This document shows, piece after piece, positions 21,075-32,521 of a stretch of DNA of 64,000 bases. A model generated the notes under the pieces. That model had not been told where the DNA came from. It searched no databases and was given only the letters and a program-made list of their open reading frames with translations. A program made the position numbers and the translations under genes. Positions within the stretch are counted from its first letter, which is position 1, and every line of letters begins with the position of its first letter. Source of the stretch: Trichobilharzia regenti (lineage: Eukaryota; Platyhelminthes; Trematoda; Strigeidida; Schistosomatidae); the NCBI GenBank assembly GCA_944472135.2, contig OX235262.1, positions 62,902,440 through 62,966,439 on the forward strand, in the 5' to 3' direction.

Positions 21075-22990
21075 AGATGACCGCGCGTTTTTGGATGGGC
21101 TTCAGTTTAAACAAGTTGGCGTTGGAATTTAAAATTCAAATACGGTATTGTAAGTCAGCCAATTTTGTCTTATAAAATCTTTTCCAACTTATGAACCACT
21201 TATACAGAGTGAAACGATGCTTCGTGGCAGTGTGGAAGTAGAATTTTTTAAACACTTCATAATAAAATACTAGGTGTTTGTGATTCCTACATTATATTTT
21301 TCCTAATGGAAAGAATGGATAGGGAGGACCCTTGCTAAATTCAGATCTCCCAGAACATCTGAATAGATACATCTCATACAGGACAGCTTGCAGAGACTAT
21401 ATTACACCCCTTAAAATTTTGAAAAGTCTATCGGTATATCCTTTAAAGCTTAGTCACTGGCTAAAAATTTGAAGACACTTAGGATATAATCCGTAACGAT
21501 GCCTACCTGAGATTTGATATGTTACGTAGTAGTAGGACAAATGCTGTGGCAGTACTAACACGAAACGAGTTCTCCACAGTTTCCTTTGGTAACAGAGCGG
21601 TGATACAGCATTATTCAAGGTATATAATGATGTAAATGTTGTAGTGGATGATAGTTTATCGCTGTGGCTTTTTCAAATAGAACAGTTCCTCAATTAAGTC
21701 CTTGTTAATAACAATCCTCGAATTCTCATCTGCTGGGTTGCCTGTTGTATTTCGAAATTCTACAAATGCATGTCGAATTTCAGCCAATGTAACTTGCCAC
21801 TTCTAAATAAATCGGTAGATCATAATGCTCTCTTGACTCTATGAACAATGAAATGCGAACGGAAAAGCCGCCAGCAGATGTGAAAATATATGTCGGAGCT
21901 AATATGCTTATTTTGTTGCAAATCCCTTAAAAACCTAGGTCTGTTAACCGGAACAGTGGAGAATTCATCCAAATTTATTTCAGAATAACTCAAATCTGTG
22001 GATTCAGAAGGTCTCACTCAGTGTCTCAATGCAAGAAAAATCAAATAGATATGTAAAGTGTGATTTCCAGTGTTTGAAGGTTTTGTCTTGACGTGTATAC
22101 ATACGAACACGGAAGTCTTTTGAGTTTGTAATGTAGCCATATTTGCCGGATGAATTCCTGTTTTTTTAACGGATAATTTTAGCCTTTTATTTTCTCAAAT
22201 ATATTGCTAACTATAGCAAGTTTCAGAATTCATCAAGACTGTTTAATTTGCGTTTTACCAACAGTAATTTCAGGGTAGGGTACTGAAATATGGAGTAACC
22301 AGGTAAATTATGTTTAGTGATGGCAGGCAAAGTATGGCTTACCGACAGCACTATGAGTACCTTACACCTGCATAGGCGAACGTCAAAGGTGATCTAAAAA
22401 GGAAGGAAGTTATCCATGGTCAGTCTCTTCTGTGGTTAACAAATCGTTCGGATTGGTGGGTAGTGTCAAGTATGTGGTTAACATCACGTAAGACCTAGTC
22501 ATCCATACATTGAAGGGCTTAGCCTAAAGACTTGTAAATGACTAAGACCCAACCAGAATACTGATGCCCATACCCCATATACTTCTTCAAGGTACTTTGA
22601 GGCCAACGCTAACAATCTGATAATGATTATGGTACATGCATTTTATCCTTGAGGCCATTTATGCCGATTTAACCTAGACTAGAAGCAGCTAGCAAGGCAA
22701 AGTATGAACAATAAATTAACCATCCAAAATAGTCTGTATGTTATAAATTAGATGTCGCCAAATGTGGACATAATAAATCAAGCCGAAATCGTCCGAAAGT
22801 CGGAAGTTCTTCAGTGAGTTCACGGAACAGTGAAGGTCAATATCCGTTTTTTGACCTTACCGTAGCGGCGAGTCATTTATTATGGAATTCAATTCTACCA
22901 ACATACACGCTCGTGCTCAGAACTTCTGCATAGCGTTGTCCTCACGCCTGTTAACCTAACACCAGTCAAAACTGATGCCTAATGTTCATC
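21075..22990. other. No recognised feature; one short frame
   Basis: No known element seen. A minus frame at 22017-21820 (SYSEINLDEFSTVPVNRPRF then an HICWRLFRSHFIVHR segment) has no ATG start and no recognised family; it could be an exon. The rest is AT-rich DNA. Confidence 0.3.
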
Positions 22991-23370
22991 AATGAAAATG
23001 TTATTTGGAGCCACACCAGAACCGCCTCGGGAGACTACTGGTCCTGATGACCACAGAAAAAATCTTGACCAGTCGCTATCAGTTGACAGGCTCCGACCAC
23101 AAACGGCTAACTTAAGGCAGATCCCATCGCGAGAATAATCAGGGACAGCACATGTACTCGATAACCTGAATTCATGCTCTTACGCATGATTGCGATGTTG
23201 TGAGAACGCAATCCCCCCTGAGTCCATTATGCGAAGAGACTTTTGTGGTGGACACAGATTACCTGAAATACTTAGTAATTCGGCAGGGCGATTTCGTGGA
23301 TGGTGTTGGAATCAATAAATTAAAGTGACTCGTCTAGACATTGACATCACCCTGAACAGTTATAATAAGA
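22990..23370 (+). mobile_element. Decayed Ty3/Gypsy integrase C-terminal relic
   Basis: On +, frames read LFGATPEPPRETTGP (compare the FGTTLRLPGEF motif at the end of Gypsy integrase cores), LSVDRLRPQTANLRQIPSRE, then HALTHDCDVVRTQ and VDTDYLKYLVIRQGDF...GINKLK. This matches the order of the region after the integrase core in Gypsy pol (VDRL...L..IPPR, TCTHVFVR.D.VR, PYDGPFKV, VSIDRLKPA). It is broken by stops and frameshifts. No LTRs were identified for it. The match is from memory of the family. Confidence 0.5.
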
Positions 23371-23374
23371 CTCC

Positions 23375-24099
23375 TTGTCAATGGAAGTGAACATTGAACG
23401 TTTGTTCTTGGAAATGGTAGCCATTGGCGGGCAATTTGATGGCGCGTATAGTTCTGTCGTGTACATTTTCAAAGAGGACGACCAAAAACGAATAAAACTA
23501 CTCCATAATTTTGCCTAAAATATTTGTTTATAGACTTTCACTGTTCCCCACTTTGATTGCCAAACAATATAACTTCCTTCTTACAATACTGGTGTTTTGG
23601 AGTTAAAGTCGAAGAAAGCACATGGTATTTATCGGTTCGGAGTGTCTTCATAGCAATAGGAACTTAGGGATAAGTTCCTTGACACTCCTACTATAGAGAG
23701 TCAACTGCCTGGAAGCTAGCAGTACGAAATCTGTGATCAGTAGGTTAGCCGATTATGATAAGCCCTTGACTCTCAGGTGATCTCTAAGGAAAAAACGGCG
23801 CAAAAATATGTATCGTTTTTTTGAAAAATCATACAGTATCCAACCGCACTTTGGTTAGATGTTATTTTGGAAAAGTCTGTCGTTGGTAAATGAACAGACA
23901 CCAAGCCAAGATATGATCTGAGGGGGAAGAAATACATATCATTTCACGCGTGAGTTAGCCTGTCCTTTTCACAAACAAGCCGGGATGTTGTAAGTGCAAA
24001 TGATGCACCACTTTTATCCCTACACCCAAGTTCTTTTCCGGAGCATGCTTCAAGTGAAGAAACAGATCAAGAGAAAATAACATGGCAGCAGTGGCGGCG
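23375..24099. other. No recognisable feature
   Basis: A short stretch near 23626 (TTATCGGTTCGGAGTGTCTT) is similar to 61820-61840, where RTE-related sequence begins. Nothing else was identified. Confidence 0.35.
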
Positions 24100-24295
24100 T
24101 AAATAATTTTTTTGATTTACAGCTTGATTCCAGACTGTAGTTTCGGTACAAGTATGGAATTTTCAGCATGGATATCGGTAGCCCAAATTTTGCAGGCCGA
24201 CCATAGATATCAGGTGTGCGCCGGTGTGGGCTCGAACCCCGGACCATGTGCATGGTCGGCGAGAGTCCTAACCACTGTGCCACCGACGCACAAAA
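24100..24295 (-). mobile_element. tRNA-derived SINE, most complete copy
   Basis: The minus strand starts with a tRNA-like head: TGGCACAGTGG fits the A box (TRGYNNARNNG) and GGTTCGAGCCC fits the B box (GGTTCGANNCC), about 40 bases apart. These form an internal RNA polymerase III promoter. A ~60 bp body follows, with a GGTCGGCCTGCAAAATTTGG block, and then a tail (CTGAAAATTCCATACTTGTA ... CTGGAATCAAGCTGT) shared with the L2-type LINE. It ends A/T-rich near 24100. The tRNA species is not determinable by eye. Confidence 0.85.
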
Positions 24296-24299
24296 ATGC

Positions 24300-25977
24300 C
24301 GCCAACTCGTAGGCAGCTACAAAAATTGACTGGAAGGAGTGCAGCCACTAGGTCCACGTAACCTAAGGGACCTTCTGTGGTAATTGAGTAGGCATCTGTG
24401 ACCAAGGAAAATCCTTCGCAAACATGTTTTCGGATAGCACACTCTGAGAAATTCTTCAAAATGTTTCTTCCCCAACTTTTCTTGGCTTCTACTACTGTCT
24501 CAACGACTGGTTATCGTTTCTGAGTGGTGGACTGAACCCCTAAGCCCACCACAGGCAAACAGGCAACTGTTGCGGGACAGAACCCAAACGCAGTCTACTG
24601 GAACACGTCAAGCAGTCATCCTCTGGTGAGAAGCATACTCATGTCGCTGGCATTGGGAACTAGAGGTCGGTAGAATTGACACCTCCTATAATCGAGTCGT
24701 TCGTGGTAAAAGATCACGACTCCGAAGTCTAGAAATAGGTACTGAAGAATTAACCGCCCACACTGCTGGTTCTAGTGTATATGCTCACAGTGTGCATAAG
24801 TGTTTGTCGCCACGGACCTTCAAAGCAAATGTTTTCGTCCTGATCTGATTAAATCCGGCATTCTACCTGTTTATCTGGGTATTATATTCAGTCGATAAAT
24901 CAAAGTTTTATTAACCTAATGGGCATTTGCAATTAGAAGTCAAACGATCTATATGATAGTCGATACAATTGTTGTAAGGCCAGTGTTGCGTCTAATATTG
25001 CACCTGCGAAAAACAAAGTTGTACTTTTATTACCAATCTTCATTTTTTTATCAATTAGATCATTTGTGTTTCACTGGACTATCGTGCATTTTTGCGTGAA
25101 TGCCGATTTTTGTTAACTGCGAGTCATTTTGTTCTTAATATTTAGATGCTGGACAACCTCACAAATGAAGGTTCGGACCATGGTTATCTGAGGCATGTTA
25201 TTAAACAGAACAGAAAATCTTGCATTTTCGTTAGCAAGTTGTTGTCACCATAATTCTGTTTTGTTTTATTATGGATTTCGGTCGAAGGCTGTAAATCTAC
25301 ATTTTCAGAGAGTTATTTGTACTTTGGCTACTACGGCCATATTGTTTGGATTATAATTAACGTATCTTCAACTAGCGTAACTAGATCTGCATTATCTAGG
25401 AATTTCACTAAATATCAGATAGGTACTCCATTTATGATTTAGGTATATATCATGGTCTATTCTCGCCAGCTAGTGTTTTATTTTGGCGCACTCCAGAATC
25501 TTTGGGGCGAAAACCTTCAGGAGCACGGCCGAACCTGGGGCAAGGCCCCTAGGCCAGCCCAGAACATTCTGCTATCCGCCAGAAGTCTTCCCTTAACATT
25601 CCGCATTGCGCCTTAACTTTCTAAGACTCAATAGAGCCATGGACTGTGAGCCGACGGTTGCGCATTGAACCCTTAGTAGACAGCCAACATAGAGGCAAAC
25701 CCATTATGTACACAGCTCATCACAGAAGACAGCATACCGGCAGCAGCTCAATGACTCAAGATATCAGAAAGTAGTTAACTTTAATGAAACATACGTTTAA
25801 TACTCTTCAGAAATGAATTTACAATGCTTTGACACACCACAAAAGTCAAACACCATACAAATCACCAGCGACATTCATCCGTGGGCTTTCTGCATTTGGT
25901 CTGCTATCCTTCTTTTCGTCGCCGATGGTCTCAAAATAAAAAATGGAGAAATGCCAAATGGTAATGTCGTCGTTTTC
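24300..25977. other. No recognised gene; one GC-richer stretch
   Basis: Nothing identified. 25490-25780 is noticeably GC-richer than its surroundings but has no frame or family that I recognise. Confidence 0.35.
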
Positions 25978-26148
25978 TCATTCTCGCCGACCATGCACAT
26001 GGTCCGGGATTCGAGCCCGCACCGACGCACATCTGATATCTATGGTCGGCCTGCAAAATTTGGGCTACCGATATCCATGCTGAAAATTCCATACTTGCAC
26101 CGAAAATACAGTGCGGAATCTAGCTGTAAATCAAAAATAAATAAATAA
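25978..26148 (+). mobile_element. tRNA-derived SINE, 5'-truncated copy
   Basis: Begins inside the tRNA-like head just before the B box (GGATTCGAGCCC at about 26008). It continues through the body (GGTCGGCCTGCAAAATTTGG) and the LINE-like tail with ATTCC...GGAAT. It ends in an AAATAAATAAATAA tail near 26148. The A box is missing, so it cannot drive its own transcription. Confidence 0.85.
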
Positions 26149-26164
26149 TTTTGTCGCGATTGTT

Positions 26165-26485
26165 ATGGAACCGTCTTCAGTCGTCATCAAATTCCGAGAG
26201 GCAGTCGGCAGCTGGGGATGCAGGGATGCAATTCTTCCAGCACAATACGTGTACTACCCATATTCAGCTTGCATCTCTAGACACGAAGAGACAATGTTTT
26301 GGGGAGTACACGCGTTTCCTAGAATTAATTCCCGCTCTTTTTCTACTTCGCGGGATTTTGCGTATGATTATGACTACAATAAAGTGAAACAACAAGCTTA
26401 CCCTCTTAATGCTTCTTCCACTCCAGATTGTATTTTTCGAAATTTCGGTAGAACGTTGACTTATGTCATCTTAGATCAAAATTAG
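26165..26485 (+). CDS. Unrecognised 106-codon ORF
   Basis: ATG to TAG, open for 106 codons, immediately downstream of the truncated SINE. It contains VVIKFREAVGSWGCRDAILP, YVYYPYSACISRHEE and SFSTSRDFAYDYDYN. It is longer than chance frames in this AT-rich region usually are. There is no recognised domain and no evident promoter or polyadenylation signal. It could be an exon, a decayed element or chance. Confidence 0.25.
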   Translation: MEPSSVVIKFREAVGSWGCRDAILPAQYVYYPYSACISRHEETMFWGVHAFPRINSRSFSTSRDFAYDYDYNKVKQQAYPLNASSTPDCIFRNFGRTLTYVILDQN

Positions 26486-26489
26486 CCTC

Positions 26490-27150
26490 CGCCGCATCGT
26501 AACAGACAACTGATAAATTACCTTAAGTAGTCTCAAATTTTTCCGGCAGAATGATTCGATACTAGCTGGTGGTCTGTTGTCAATTAAGTCGTTTAGTGGA
26601 TTAATCTGGCCGGACAAAGAACCACTAAAACTCATACCGGCTGTAAAATATCGAAAAATATCAGCAAACGCATTCCTGTGGTCTACACAACAAATACGCT
26701 CGGCGCGATCTTTAAAATGGACATTACTGTAATGGTTCTTATATAAAAGATAGAAGTATGCAATGAACGACTTAGAAAAATACGTCAACAAGGATGTTGA
26801 GCGGCCCGCGCGTTACTCTCCGCAAAGAAAATACAAAATGTAAATTCAACCGCTTCTTTTTCAGCACGGATTCCAATCCAGTAAAAGATTTCTGACGAAA
26901 AGGCCTACTAGGACGTACTCGGGAAGTAAATAGTATATTTCACTGATTAATTATATAGAAAGGTATGTTATTTAAATTTATGTATGACTAATGACTAATT
27001 CGGATTCATTATAAAGCAGCTAGGCAAAGCCAGTTGTCATCGGCTGAGGGAGTAGATATGGGTTACTCCCATTGGCTGATTTCTAGCCAGTGAACGTTCA
27101 CGCAAGTGCCTCTATCATTCTGAATCTATCATCCCCCATGCTCAGCTGTT
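26490..27150. other. No recognisable feature
   Basis: AT-rich DNA. Around 27030-27090 a short imperfect inverted repeat is present (GGGAGTAG...TTACTCCC). No gene recognised. Confidence 0.35.
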
Positions 27151-27154
27151 AAAG

Positions 27155-28700
27155 GTCACATGAAGCTTGCTGGCACGTTCGCTTACGCCACTTCAATGCC
27201 TCGGATGGCTAAAATAATATTTGGGGACTTTAATATGCCTGTTGTAGTTGGTCAGCCACTTTGCTCACCAAAACGTTATAATGAATTTTTGAACAAAATA
27301 GAAACAAAAGACTGGCAACAACACGTTAAACATCCTACCAGGCTATCTAAGATTTTAGATCTAGTTTTCACTAATGGCATCATCCCCAATACCATTCGAG
27401 TAGGTAAAAAGTTTCCTAGCAGCGACGACAGAGTAGCACATTCAATATTTACTCCAGCATAAGTTCAATAATAAGCGCCCACAAAGTATCACTCAGGGGT
27501 TACAGACATGCTCAGTGGGATGACCTGAAGCCAAACCTACGCACTCCAGACTGGATGTCATGCTCTACATGCAGCTCGGCCGTAGAGACAAGCAAATTAA
27601 TCTATGAGAACCTAGGATTTGCACATGACTTCATCGCTAAGCAAGACTGGCGAAATTGAGGCCTAAAGAGCCCGATTTCATCCCTCTGAAGATTCGAAAC
27701 CAACTGCGTAAGCATGCTAGGCAAGTGACTTTTTATCACTCATAACACTCAGGTTAACTTAGATCCATACACATCTAATAAATTATCTGAGTCCATCAAG
27801 ATAGGACGTATTCTTCACTTGCGACCTGATAATACGGAGGCTTTAGTAAAACTGAATAAATCATGAATTAGCAGCGACAGAATAAGTATCCCTAATTTAT
27901 TACTAGATTGAGAAAAAATATGCAAAGACCCTCAGGAGATATGCGGGTTATTCAGCTTACACTTTGCTAGCTACTTTAATAACGAAGAAACAGTAGGTAT
28001 TCTTGATGTTTCGACACCACCAAATAACGTTTTAGGTGACACAACATCCATCCTACAAAAAATTTCATCTGCTATGGCATATCCGGACATCATATGGTGC
28101 CGACCCTGATGAAATTCTACCTGTCCTATTGAAAAAGTGTGGTGAGGGCACACCCATTATCCTCCTAAAGTTTTTCTATCTGCCCTTAAATAATGGTTCG
28201 CTCGTCACAGTTCTCTTCTTTGACTTCAGAATGCCTTTGATAGAGTCCCAAACAAGAGGCAAGTTCATAAGCTAAGGTCATACGGGTTCCAGGACCCGTT
28301 GTTCTCCTGGACTAACGTTTTCTTGGAAAATCGTTCTGAAACTGTGAAATTCGCAAATAACTACCCGTCACTCAGACCCATACGAAGTGGAGTGATTTAG
28401 GGTGGTGTACCAGGGCCACTGCTTTTCGTAATGTACGTTAACGGCATCTGCATTGTAATCGCGCATGGTACCCCATACCTCTTTGCTGATGACCCAAATA
28501 TTGCATACAGCTTCCTCTATTCTACTCTGAACAGGAGGTTCACATATATTCAAGATGACCTGGATAGGTTACACAGCTGGAGCAATGACTAGTAACTGCC
28601 TTTCAACTAAATCCATGGATACAGACGCAGATTAGTGTTCTCAAATGGCCCGAAACTGCAATATGTTTACGATCACTTGGAGGATTCGCTGTTTTCTGCC
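27155..28700 (+). mobile_element. Decayed CR1-type LINE
   Basis: Endonuclease end at 27160-27462 (IIFGDFNMPVV, KILDLVFTNGII, FPSSDDRVAHS, the last being a decayed SDH motif). RT remnants follow: DEILPVLLKKCGEGTPIILL (28100-28160), a decayed FDxxxAFD region (28210-28260), RSGVIxG and a FADD-equivalent region written LFADDP... near 28480. The order is the same as in the intact LINE-2 ORF2 at 58980-55684. Many stops and frameshifts mark it as old. Confidence 0.7.
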
Positions 28701-28984
28701 AAAATTTTCAACCGAGACAAATGCACACTACAGCATATACTGGCACTTCGTCGGATTTGAATAACTTAAATATCGTCGTGATCAGGTACGTAAGGACTTC
28801 TGAGGCTCGCGTCATTTTGTCCTATTAGTGAGTCTGCTTATTTAAACTTCCCGCCTTTCGCTATTATCCTGAAGCCATACTATGTGCATTTGTACAACGT
28901 TAATTCTCAGGATTATCTTGGGATCATGTGGACGTAGTGTTGTACATTTACTGAAGCTATGGACGCAAAGTTTAGAGGCGGCTG

Positions 28985-29305
28985 ATATATCCACTTAGGG
29001 AGGACTCATCGATGTCTGCAAGTAAGCGCTTCAGAACATATTTTCAAATGTCCCCGAAGCAAATGGAATCCGTAGAACCCATAAATGGTGAGTACGTGTC
29101 ACACGGATAGGGCATAAAACTGACGTTTACACATCGTTTTAACTTATCCATAAAACGTGTTTGGGCCGTATCCTATAGTTTGTAGTAGCCCTAGCAATAA
29201 GAAAGTTCAAACCACCTTGATGAATTCAAAAACAATTCATAATCACAGTGAAACATCCCTGGTAAACTTTGTTTTGATACCAGAGTAGATGTACGAATAA
29301 CTTTC
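28985..29305 (+). mobile_element. Decayed Penelope-like GIY-YIG fragment
   Basis: Parallel to 3235-3575: GGGAGGACTCATCGAT, then ACCCATAAATGG, then CAATTCATAATCACA and CCTGGTAAACTTTG, all in the same order. It encodes the YIGR-side and LCVQKQFVITLN-side remnants, with stops. It ends exactly where BEL LTR A begins, so BEL A may have inserted into it. Confidence 0.55.
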
Positions 29306-29641
29306 TGTCAATGTGGTTGAAGTTTGAACGATCATTTCATGGTTGTTCGCCCAAACCCAACTCTATATTTTGGCGGGAGTCATCGACACTGCAGTCATCG
29401 TTCCATCGTTCGCTGTTCGTTGGAAGGTGGAGAAAAACTATCAGAAGTACTATTGTGATTTATTGTTATGATGTTTTTTCTTGGATTTTGTGTACAATAA
29501 CCTAATGGTTGGCTCTGTATTGGTGCAAGAATAAATGGTTCGTGAATCACCGATTTGTGTTCTGTTTTTTCGTGTATTACGCATAGTTTCCGAAAGTCCT
29601 CCAAGGACAGCGCGAGGTCCAGTGTAGTTAGACCTGGACAT
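29306..29641 (+). repeat. BEL/Pao LTR, copy A (5')
   Basis: Starts TGTCAATGTGGTTGAAG and ends near ACCTGGACA, about 336 bp. It is the same family as the LTRs at 32522, 36127, 48158 (+) and 46430, 54208 (-). The TG...CA ends are as expected for LTRs; the exact 3' end is inferred by comparing copies. An AATAAA lies at about 29530. Confidence 0.75.
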
Positions 29642-29773
29642 TTAACAGTTTCTGATAATACTCCTGGAATCACTCGTCTTATTTGTTGTCGGTTCGTCTT
29701 TCCTCTCATCTGCAAGTCTTCTTTGGATAAGTGTTATTTGGAACTTTTCCGGATCGTTTAGCCAAGTTCAATA

Positions 29774-30575
29774 ATGCCTGGGTCAAAGAAAGGACGAAAC
29801 GCTTTGGAAGCAGACAGGAAAGTAAGTAATGATGAGTTGCCCGTTAGTTGTAATGATATGTAGGATGCTCAGCATGATGAGTCTGATGTTCACGCTTCGC
29901 CGTTTAGGGATAGTAGTGCTTTAAGGCTCCCTAAGTTTGAACCTCGTACCCTGATGGAAACCCAGCCGACTACCCACAGTTTATCAAGGAGTTTGAGGTC
30001 ATGCTGAGTGGTTTTATTTTAAATGAGAAAATGAAGTTGTTGTATTTGTTGAGATATTGCACTGGTGTTGCTGCAAGAGCTAAACAGTGCTGCAAGTTTG
30101 TGCCCCCGAATGAAGGATATACAGAGGCCATGAGGATACTACCCCAAAGGTTTGGAAAACCATTTACGATATCCCGTAGTAATTTTGAGACCGTGAAGGG
30201 TAATGGATCACAGTTAAACGACAATCCAAAGGAACTCGCAGAGTTTTTGGACAGTTTAATGGTATATAGAAATACTCTTGTGTCTCTTAATTGCGTAAAT
30301 GAATTGAGTTCAAGTTGTGTGCTTTAGACAGTTGCCAAGAAATTACCGACTCGTCTACAAAGGAAATTCATAAAGTTCCTGGAGAGAGAAAGATGGTTTC
30401 GAGCCTGCGTTCGATGATATAATGAGCCTGGCGAAAGACGGTGTCAACCAAGCTTTGAGCAAGTTTGCCAGTATATTGCATCCCATTCGTAGAATAGAGC
30501 AGCCTGAGAGCAAAACGCAATCATTCATGAAGAAAGGGTCTCAGACAAGTGGATATAGAGAAAACTTTATGGTGT
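29774..30575 (+). pseudogene. BEL/Pao gag pseudogene, copy A
   Basis: ATG at 29774 with MPGSKKG start. A stop (TAG near 29862) and a frameshift near 29950 break it. The frame 30001-30327 keeps the BEL gag block (MLSGF...EKMKLLYLLRYCTGVA, LPQRFGKPF, ELAEFLDSLM). This is the DUF1759-type gag region of BEL/Pao elements. The sequence stops at about 30575, where the 3' tail of an L2-type LINE on the minus strand begins, so the LINE inserted into it or joined it. Confidence 0.75.
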
Positions 30576-30576
30576 C

Positions 30577-32521
30577 TAGTAATAATAATGATTTACTTTA
30601 TTCCAAAAACAGTACTTGTGATACAGAATGGAATTTTCAGCATTAATCACAATATTGCAGCTAATCTCCTCAAATTATAGATAAAAATTAATCACACAGA
30701 AAATTTTCCACATTTACAATAGAGGTATTGTCAAAAACATGCAGCATATAAAATGGAAATAATAATAACAGCTAGGGTAATAATAATACAAGTGAAAATT
30801 ACTGTGGGCTTGTTTCACACAGTATTGGCAATGCGGTATAGAAATCTTGACATGTTTAAAAATATTGAATATAATGTTCTCTTTACATGATATGGTGAGG
30901 GGAAATACAAAGATTACAGCAGTCATGGAGATAAGTTGGTGTTTGCAATTATGAGAGTAAAACAAAGAAGTAACAGGACCATAAATATAATAGAAATAAT
31001 AAAAGTAAAACTTGAAAGTATATAAGGATGGATGGAGGAAGTTGTTTATTTACTAGATGAAAAAAGAGTAGTCAGTTCTTGCCTGGCACTATTTTCATCA
31101 CATAAAATACGTGCCAAGTATGGTATCATAGAATTTCTATACTTAGACGTGAGAGCATACAGTTTTCTGAAGTTACTTCTTGTTCTACTCGAGGAGATGC
31201 AAGGTGAAAGCTGAGGGTAAAGCGGATCCTCCAAGTCAGACAAAATCCCTTTAGCAAATTTATTGCATGAAGTCAAGTGCCTATCGACAACTACGTTAAC
31301 TATGTGGTCCACTGGGACACCACTCACCCTACTGACAGTCTTCAGTATTCTAAGAACTGTGACATAGTCCTTTTTAAGCAGCGAACCAGGAAAGAATAAG
31401 AGTGAACAATAAAGAAGAATAGGTAGGATGCAAGAGTTTATGAACTGTAGGAGGAGGGATTGAGTTATACTCGAGTGTCTTAACTTCTTAATGTAAAATG
31501 TCAGGCGGAATATTTTACTGGAGATTGCTAAGTCATGGGAAGTCCAGGAGAGATCAGAAGAGAGAATAAGTCCAAGATAATTAATTTCTGATTTAATTTT
31601 TATATCATTGTCGTCAATTTTACAAGTTTCATGAGAATCGATGACTTCTTTTAACTGTCGTTTACATCCTAAGCTGAAATTAACAGTTTGACACTTAGAA
31701 TGATTCAGCTTAAGACCGTTAGACTCAGACCATTTGCTGACTCCCGATAGAAAGCTATTTATTTTAGTACAATCTAGCTGGGAGTTAACAGCCATTGAAA
31801 CCGTTAAATCATCAGCGTACTTCACAAAGTTTATTTCATCAGAGTGAGGCAAGTCATGCAAGAAGAAAGAAAAAGAGAAAGGACAGCGCCTTGAGGGACA
31901 CCAGCTTCAGTAGGCAATGAAGTGGGAGACTTCCCTTTATATACGGTGTACTGCATTCTTTCTGAGAAATAGGAATGTAATCAGTTAACCGCCCAACATT
32001 CTGTTTGACTAGCTGCAAGTTTATTTAATAAGATGTCCCTAGGGACCGAGTTAATAGCAGATGTATAGTCTAGGAAGGCACAACGAACAAATTTAGCCCC
32101 CTTGTCTAGACTGGAAGCAATGTTATGATATAAGACGGCAGCTGCATCTAAAGTGCTTCTACTGTGCTTATGGGCGAATTGTTTAGGGTCATTAAAGGAT
32201 TTAAGCGAAGGTACAAGAGTAAGCAAAAGTAATTTCTCCATAGTTTTCAAAAAAGAAGAGGTAATAGCAATGGGTCTAAATTTGACACACGCTCCAGTGG
32301 ATGATTTAGGTATGGGTACAACTTTAAAGTCCTTCTAAAAAGCAGGCACAATATTATCGGAAAAAGATTTGTTAAATAGATCAGTAAGAGGTTGACACAG
32401 AATATCAGAACATTTTTTAAAAATAATACTAGGTACATAATCTGAACCTAAGCTCCGGGAAGGGTTTAGAGACTTGAGGCACTTTTGAAAACCATTTGTG
32501 TTAAAACCTGGAAAGGGACTA
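30577..32521 (-). mobile_element. L2/CR1-group LINE, second copy
   Basis: The 3' end at 30577-30690 has the TTA-type tail and the ATTCCA...TGGAAT stem. RT remnants follow on the minus strand: 31861-31046 (MHDLPHSDEINFVKYADDLTVS, 271 codons), then a break, then 32250-31981 (FVRCAFLDYTSAINSVPR), then 32438-32247. It is the same family as 6550-8244 but more decayed, with at least two frame breaks between 31862 and 32250. The motif-1 Asp is retained, while AFD has become AIN. The 5' end abuts BEL LTR B. Confidence 0.75.

Noticed and set aside
23030..23080. Hammerhead ribozyme core (a CTGATGA near 23042; schistosome satellite repeats carry such ribozymes)
   Set aside because: No stem II hairpin follows, and no GAAA plus NUH cleavage context lies at the right spacing; the motif sits in Gypsy coding sequence. 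No other full core was found.
24233..24290. Functional tRNA gene
   Set aside because: A and B boxes are present but the rest continues into a SINE body and LINE-like tail, and the acceptor stem cannot be paired as in a tRNA.
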